A stretch of DNA of 16,619 nt. It comes from an uncultured Novosphingobium sp. (GTDB lineage: Bacteria; Pseudomonadota; Alphaproteobacteria; Sphingomonadales; Sphingomonadaceae). Positions 13,115 through 16,619 of the stretch are shown one piece after another. The translations under genes and the position numbers were made by a program. Where the stretch lies: positions 1-16,619 of the forward strand of contig CALKVF010000063.1 of the NCBI GenBank assembly GCA_937996535.1, written 5' to 3'. The notes under the pieces were generated by a model, which saw only the letters and a program-made list of their open reading frames with translations, searched no databases and had not been told where the DNA came from. How positions within the stretch are numbered: position 1 is the first letter of the stretch; every line of letters begins with the position of its first letter.

Positions 13115-13507
13115 GTGAGTGATGCCGAAGCCGTGCAAGACCCTGCCCAGCCCCTGCCCTCGCTGCATCGCAATCCCCTGCCCGATGCCTCCCCGCCCGA
13201 AAGCTATCGCTCGCTCGCGGCCGAATATCCGTGGCTGACGCTGGCCGCCGGGGCCGGTGTGGGCCTGCTGGTTGGCGCGCTCATCCCGCGCCGGATCACC
13301 GGCAAGCTCGGCCAGCGCGCGGCAGCAGCGGCCAGCTGGGCGGGTGAAGTCGGCATGGCGCTGGCACCGCAGGCCGGTATCACCAAGATTGCCGAAAGCG
13401 CCGGGCAATTGCGCGAACGCGCCGGACGCTCCGCGGGGCTGGCGCGCAGTGCTGGCACTACGCTCGCCCGCGAAGCCATCAAGATGGCGTTAAAAGCGCG
13501 GAAATAA
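13115..13507 (+). CDS. Small membrane protein, YqjD/ElaB-like
   Basis: A 130-aa protein. A Pro-rich N-terminus (1-35) leads to YPWLTLAAGAGVGLLVGALIPRR (38-60), a glycine-zipper-like membrane helix of the kind that ends YqjD/ElaB proteins, here placed centrally. A basic, Ala/Arg-rich amphipathic C-terminal half (61-130) follows. The start is GTG 13115, 8 nt after AAGGAG (13101-13106). An ATG at 13111 is better known as a start codon but runs into TGA after three codons, so GTG is correct. It begins 47 nt after the previous gene and probably ends the operon. No function can be assigned beyond membrane association. Confidence 0.7.
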   Translation: MSDAEAVQDPAQPLPSLHRNPLPDASPPESYRSLAAEYPWLTLAAGAGVGLLVGALIPRRITGKLGQRAAAAASWAGEVGMALAPQAGITKIAESAGQLRERAGRSAGLARSAGTTLAREAIKMALKARK

Positions 13508-13540
13508 CCGTCTGCGGGTGTTTTGCGACCTTTGTCGAAC

Positions 13541-13566
13541 TTGCGTGAAACGCAGGACTTGCTAAG
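13541..13566 (+). promoter_or_regulatory. Possible housekeeping promoter for the DUF4170 gene
   Basis: TTGCGT (13541-13546) and GCTAAG (13561-13566) with 14 nt between resemble the alphaproteobacterial housekeeping form (TTGACG, 10-14 nt, GCTANA). The start site would be about 25 nt before the ATG at 13598. It lies in the 90-nt gap after the YqjD-like operon, which suggests the DUF4170 gene is transcribed separately. Confidence 0.35.
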
Positions 13567-13597
13567 GGCGGCGCTCTTCCTCTCCCCAGGAGCCAGC

Positions 13598-13825
13598 ATG
13601 AGCGACCAGAAACTCCACCTCGTCATGGGCGGGCGGGTCATTGACCCGCAGGGCCTCGAATTCGAAGACCTCAGCAAGATCGATCTCGTCGGGGTCTATC
13701 CCGACTATGCCGCTGCCGAAGACGCTTGGCGTTCGGCCGCGCAGCGCACGGTTGATGATGCGGCGATGAAGTATGTGGTGGTGCACCTGCACCGGCTGCT
13801 TCAGCCCGACATGCTCAAGCGCTGA
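13598..13825 (+). CDS. DUF4170 domain protein
   Basis: A 75-aa cytoplasmic protein. The sequence pattern (LHLVMGGRVIDPQGLEFED, then VGVYPDYAAAEDAWRSAAQRTVDDA, then KYVVVHLHRLL) is that of DUF4170, a small family widespread in alphaproteobacteria and of unknown function. The start is ATG 13598 with AGGAG at 13588-13592; the open frame extends upstream but lacks family similarity and crosses the predicted promoter. It is monocistronic: a strong terminator begins 22 nt after its stop, and greA converges from the other side. Confidence 0.88.
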   Translation: MSDQKLHLVMGGRVIDPQGLEFEDLSKIDLVGVYPDYAAAEDAWRSAAQRTVDDAAMKYVVVHLHRLLQPDMLKR

Positions 13826-13847
13826 GCGAAAGCCAGCACCGCACATG

Positions 13848-13874
13848 AAAGGCCCCGCGAAAGCGGGGCCTTTT
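13848..13874. terminator. Bidirectional intrinsic terminator between DUF4170 gene and greA
   Basis: The 8-bp GC stem GGCCCCGC/GCGGGGCC (13851-13858 and 13863-13870) has a GAAA tetraloop, with TTTT on the right and AAA on the left, extending the stem to 11 bp. It sits between two convergent genes (stops at 13825 and 13879), so it can stop transcription from both sides. Confidence 0.92.
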
Positions 13875-13878
13875 CGTA

Positions 13879-14355
13879 TCAGATGAACTCGATCTTCTCG
13901 ACCGCGTAGAACCGGTCCCCCGCGGGGACCGACACTTCCACCTCATCGCCGACGTTGCGCCCGATCAGCGCCCGGCCCAGCGGCGAATTGTAGCTGATCC
14001 GGCCAATCTTGGCATCGGCTTCATAGGGGCCGACGATCTGATAGCGCACCGGCTTGTCGTCATCGTCGAGCAGGGTCACGGTGGCCCCGAAGATGATCCG
14101 ATCGCCCGACAGCGTCGACGGATCGATGATCGTCGCGCGGCTGACCTTGTCTTCAAGATCGGCCAGCGTGGCTTCAACCTGGCCCTGGCGTTCCTTGGCG
14201 GCGTGGTATTCGGCGTTTTCCGACAGGTCACCATGCGCGCGCGCTTCCTCGATCGCATCAACGATCTTGGGACGCTCTTCACGCAGCGCCTTCAGCTCCG
14301 CGATCAGCTTTTCATAGCCTTCCGCCAGCATCGGCAGCTTTTCGACACTTGCCAT
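13879..14355 (-). CDS. greA: Transcription elongation factor GreA
   Basis: A 158-aa GreA that binds the RNA polymerase secondary channel and stimulates cleavage of backtracked RNA. Residues ~5-78 form the N-terminal coiled coil, with the functional tip ARAHGDLSENAEYHAAKERQ (39-58) holding acidic D43 and E46 (equivalents of Escherichia coli D41 and E44). Residues ~80-158 are the FKBP-like C-terminal domain (ISYNSPLGRALIGRNVGDEVEV). Length is standard. The start is ATG 14355, with AGGAGGG 9 nt upstream. It follows carB by 108 nt on the same strand, an arrangement common in alphaproteobacteria. Its 3' end abuts the bidirectional terminator. Confidence 0.97.
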   Translation of the reverse strand: MASVEKLPMLAEGYEKLIAELKALREERPKIVDAIEEARAHGDLSENAEYHAAKERQGQVEATLADLEDKVSRATIIDPSTLSGDRIIFGATVTLLDDDDKPVRYQIVGPYEADAKIGRISYNSPLGRALIGRNVGDEVEVSVPAGDRFYAVEKIEFI

Positions 14356-14404
14356 TCGTAATTACCCTCCTGTCACGCTCGCTGCGCGGAGACTAGCGCC
14401 CTGC

Positions 14405-14427
14405 TCCGTTCCAGTGCGGGGAACGGA
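14405..14427. repeat. Hairpin-forming inverted repeat in the carB-greA gap
   Basis: TCCGTTCC (14405-14412) and GGAACGGA (14420-14427) are a perfect 8-bp inverted repeat with a 7-nt loop. There is no T-run after it on the - strand, so it is not a typical intrinsic terminator. It could attenuate or process the carB-greA transcript. The rest of the gap holds only the greA ribosome site. Confidence 0.45.
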
Positions 14428-14463
14428 TCGGGCTTGCCGCGATTTGGGGGAGCGCGCAAATTT

Positions 14464-16619
14464 TCAAATATTATAATAATCCTGGAGCGAGCGCACTTCA
14501 AGGCTGGCCCCGCGCAGCGCCGCGATTCCCTGCACCGCCGCGACCGAAGCGGCCGCCGTGGTGTAATAGGGCACCTTGGCATGAAGCGCCGAGGCCCGGA
14601 TCGATTGCGAATCCTTGAGGCTCTGCCACCCCTCGGTGGTGTTGAAGATCAGCGCGACATCGCCGTCGATGATCCGGTCAACGATGTGCGGGCGCCCTTC
14701 GGCAACCTTGTTGACCCGCTCGATCGGCACCCCGGCTTCGGTGAGGTAGCGCGCGGTTCCGCCCGTGGCGATAATCGTGAAGCCCAGGCTGACCAGCTGC
14801 TGCACGGCGGGCAGGACCACCGGCTTGTCGGTGTCCTTGACCGAGACGAACACCACGCCGCCATCGGGCAGGCGCGTGCCCGCGCCCAGCTGGCTCTTGG
14901 CAAAGGCCACGGCAAAGGTGTTGTCGATCCCCATGACTTCGCCGGTCGATTTCATTTCCGGGGAAAGCACCGGATCGACGCCCGGGAAGCGGGCAAACGG
15001 GAACACGGCTTCCTTGACCGCCATGTAATCGAATTCGCGCTTGAACGGCGGGAACGTGGAAAGCTTTTCGCCCGCCATGACCCGCGCCGCGATCTTGGCG
15101 ACCGGCTGGCCGATCGCCTTGGCAACGAAGGGCACGGTGCGGCTGGCCCGCGGGTTGACCTCGATGAGGTAAACATCGCCATCCTTGACCGCGAACTGGA
15201 TGTTCATCAGCCCCTTCACGCCCAGCGCGAGCGCCAGGGCATCGGCTTGACGCTCCATTTCCTGCACGATTTCGGCCGGCAGGCTGTAGGGCGGCAAGGT
15301 GCAGGCGCTATCGCCCGAGTGGATCCCGGCTTCCTCGATGTGCTGCATCACGCCGGCGACGACCACGTCTTCCCCGTCGCACAGTGCATCAACGTCACAT
15401 TCGATCGCATCGCGCAGATACTGGTCGATCAGCACCGGGCTATCGCCCGACACCTGCACCGCAGTGGCGATGTAGTCATCGAGCTGGGCCACGCTGTCGA
15501 CGATTTCCATCGCCCGGCCGCCGAGCACGTAGCTCGGGCGGATCAGCACGGGGAAGCCGATGCGGTTTGCCACAGCCACGGCTTCGTCGCGGCTGCGGGC
15601 AATGCCGTTGGCAGGCTGCTTGAGGCCGAGCTTTTCGACCAGCGCCGAGAACCGCTCGCGGTCTTCGGCAAGGTCGATCGCGTCGGGCGAGGTGCCGAGG
15701 ATCGGGATGCCGGCGTCTTCGAGCGCCTGCGCCAGCTTGAGCGGGGTCTGCCCGCCAAACTGCACGATCACCCCGGCAAGCTCGCCGTTCTGCTGTTCGA
15801 CGCGCAGGATTTCGAGCACGTCTTCGGCCGTCAGCGGTTCGAAATAGAGCCGGTCCGAGGTATCATAATCGGTGCTGACCGTTTCCGGGTTGCAGTTGAT
15901 CATGATCGTTTCGTAGCCGACCTCTTCAAGCGCGAAGCAAGCGTGGCAGCAGCAATAGTCGAACTCGATCCCCTGGCCGATGCGGTTGGGACCGCCGCCG
16001 AGGATCACGACCTTCTTGGCGTTCGAGGGCGCAGCCTCGCACTCGGGCGCGCCGAACAGCGGGCCTTCGTAAGTCGAATACATGTACGGCGTGATCGCCT
16101 CGAATTCAGCGGCGCAGCTGTCGATCCGCTTGAACACCGGATGGACGCCCAGCTTGTGACGCAGCGCGCGCACTTCGTCTTCGCTGGTCGCGCCGGCCAT
16201 CATCTTGAGCGCATCGTGCAGCAGGCCCGAGGAGCGCGCCTGGGTTTCACCCAGCCCGCCCGCGACATGGATGCCGCGCACGGCCAGCGTGGCCAGCCGC
16301 TTGTCGGAGAAGCCCATCGCCTTGAGCCGGCGCAGACCGGCCGCATCGTTGGGCAGGCCATCTTCCATGATCGCCGATTCCTCAGCGATGATTTCGGCAA
16401 TGTGGCGCAGGAACCACTGGTCGTAGTGGGTGATTGCGTGGATCTCGTCCACGGTGAAGCCTTCGCGGAAGGCCTGGCCGACGATCAGCAAGCGGTCGGG
16501 CGTCTGCTTCGACAGCGCGGCGGTGATCTCGTCGCGCCCGGCGCCTTCGAGGTGGACCACGCGGTTGAAGCCGTCGAGCCCGGTTTCGAGCCCGCGCAGC
16601 GCCTTCTGCATCGATTCCT
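14464..16619 (-). CDS. carB: Carbamoyl-phosphate synthase large subunit, C-terminal two-thirds (5' end outside window)
   Basis: 717 residues are visible of a protein usually near 1,100 aa, open to the right edge. It makes carbamoyl phosphate for arginine and pyrimidine synthesis with the CarA glutaminase. Visible parts in order are: the end of the first synthetase unit (SMQKALRGLETG); the oligomerisation domain (about residues 20-190 of the fragment, including THYDQWFLRHIAEI); the second ATP-grasp unit, starting at VVILGGGPNRIGQGIEFDY and running through QFGGQTP, RPSYVLGGRAMEIV and IEVNPRASRTVPF; and the C-terminal MGS-like allosteric domain (about 575-715, with IIATGGTARYL), where UMP and ornithine-type effectors bind in relatives. 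The stop is TGA at plus 14464-14466. greA follows on the same strand. Confidence 0.98.
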   Translation of the reverse strand, partial: ESMQKALRGLETGLDGFNRVVHLEGAGRDEITAALSKQTPDRLLIVGQAFREGFTVDEIHAITHYDQWFLRHIAEIIAEESAIMEDGLPNDAAGLRRLKAMGFSDKRLATLAVRGIHVAGGLGETQARSSGLLHDALKMMAGATSEDEVRALRHKLGVHPVFKRIDSCAAEFEAITPYMYSTYEGPLFGAPECEAAPSNAKKVVILGGGPNRIGQGIEFDYCCCHACFALEEVGYETIMINCNPETVSTDYDTSDRLYFEPLTAEDVLEILRVEQQNGELAGVIVQFGGQTPLKLAQALEDAGIPILGTSPDAIDLAEDRERFSALVEKLGLKQPANGIARSRDEAVAVANRIGFPVLIRPSYVLGGRAMEIVDSVAQLDDYIATAVQVSGDSPVLIDQYLRDAIECDVDALCDGEDVVVAGVMQHIEEAGIHSGDSACTLPPYSLPAEIVQEMERQADALALALGVKGLMNIQFAVKDGDVYLIEVNPRASRTVPFVAKAIGQPVAKIAARVMAGEKLSTFPPFKREFDYMAVKEAVFPFARFPGVDPVLSPEMKSTGEVMGIDNTFAVAFAKSQLGAGTRLPDGGVVFVSVKDTDKPVVLPAVQQLVSLGFTIIATGGTARYLTEAGVPIERVNKVAEGRPHIVDRIIDGDVALIFNTTEGWQSLKDSQSIRASALHAKVPYYTTAAASVAAVQGIAALRGASLEVRSLQDYYNI

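Overview
This window is GC-rich bacterial chromosome with strong G/C bias at third codon positions. Gene content points to an alphaproteobacterium, most likely a sphingomonad. The pointers are a DUF4170 protein, a carB-greA pair, a RibB-RibX type riboflavin gene, and split DUF1254/DUF1214 genes. The taxonomic call is an inference from gene families, not from a marker gene. I see no tRNA, rRNA, CRISPR array, IS element or prophage. Both ends cut through genes.

Layout from left to right. (1) Positions 1-2262, + strand: the C-terminus of a DUF3604 protein, a membrane-anchored parvulin-like foldase and a HupE/UreJ-like membrane protein, forming a compact module. (2) 2339-5805, + strand: a crotonase-fold enzyme with an atypical active site, a 57-bp gap holding two palindromes, then ribB(X)-ribH-aldo/keto reductase packed with 3-nt spacing and a GTGA overlap. 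(3) 5826-9119, - strand: a tight four-gene operon (read right to left) of an APH-like phosphotransferase, an unrecognised 361-aa protein, a DUF1214 protein and a DUF1254 protein. (4) 9120-10233: an intergenic region with possible regulatory repeats, a 59-codon small ORF and a MarR-like winged-helix protein. (5) 10287-11573, - strand: enolase. (6) 11748-13507, + strand: four small membrane proteins resembling the enterobacterial YqjD/YqjE/YqjK set, the first with a histone-H1-like Lys/Ala/Pro tail. (7) 13598-13825: a DUF4170 protein, then a bidirectional terminator, then greA and the 3' part of carB on the - strand.

The most distinctive object is the riboflavin gene at 3200-4462. It appears to encode three parts in one chain: a helix-turn-helix DNA-binding domain, an intact 3,4-dihydroxy-2-butanone-4-phosphate synthase (RibB), and a GTP-cyclohydrolase-II-like domain (RibX) that has lost all three zinc cysteines. 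Directly upstream, where many bacteria carry an FMN riboswitch, there is no room for one. Instead there are two related palindromes, one filling the spacer of a possible promoter whose start would fall on the ATG. A third copy of the same 11-bp core lies in the intergenic region before the MarR-like gene. My working hypothesis is an enzyme that represses its own gene in place of riboswitch control. This is inferred from sequence only.
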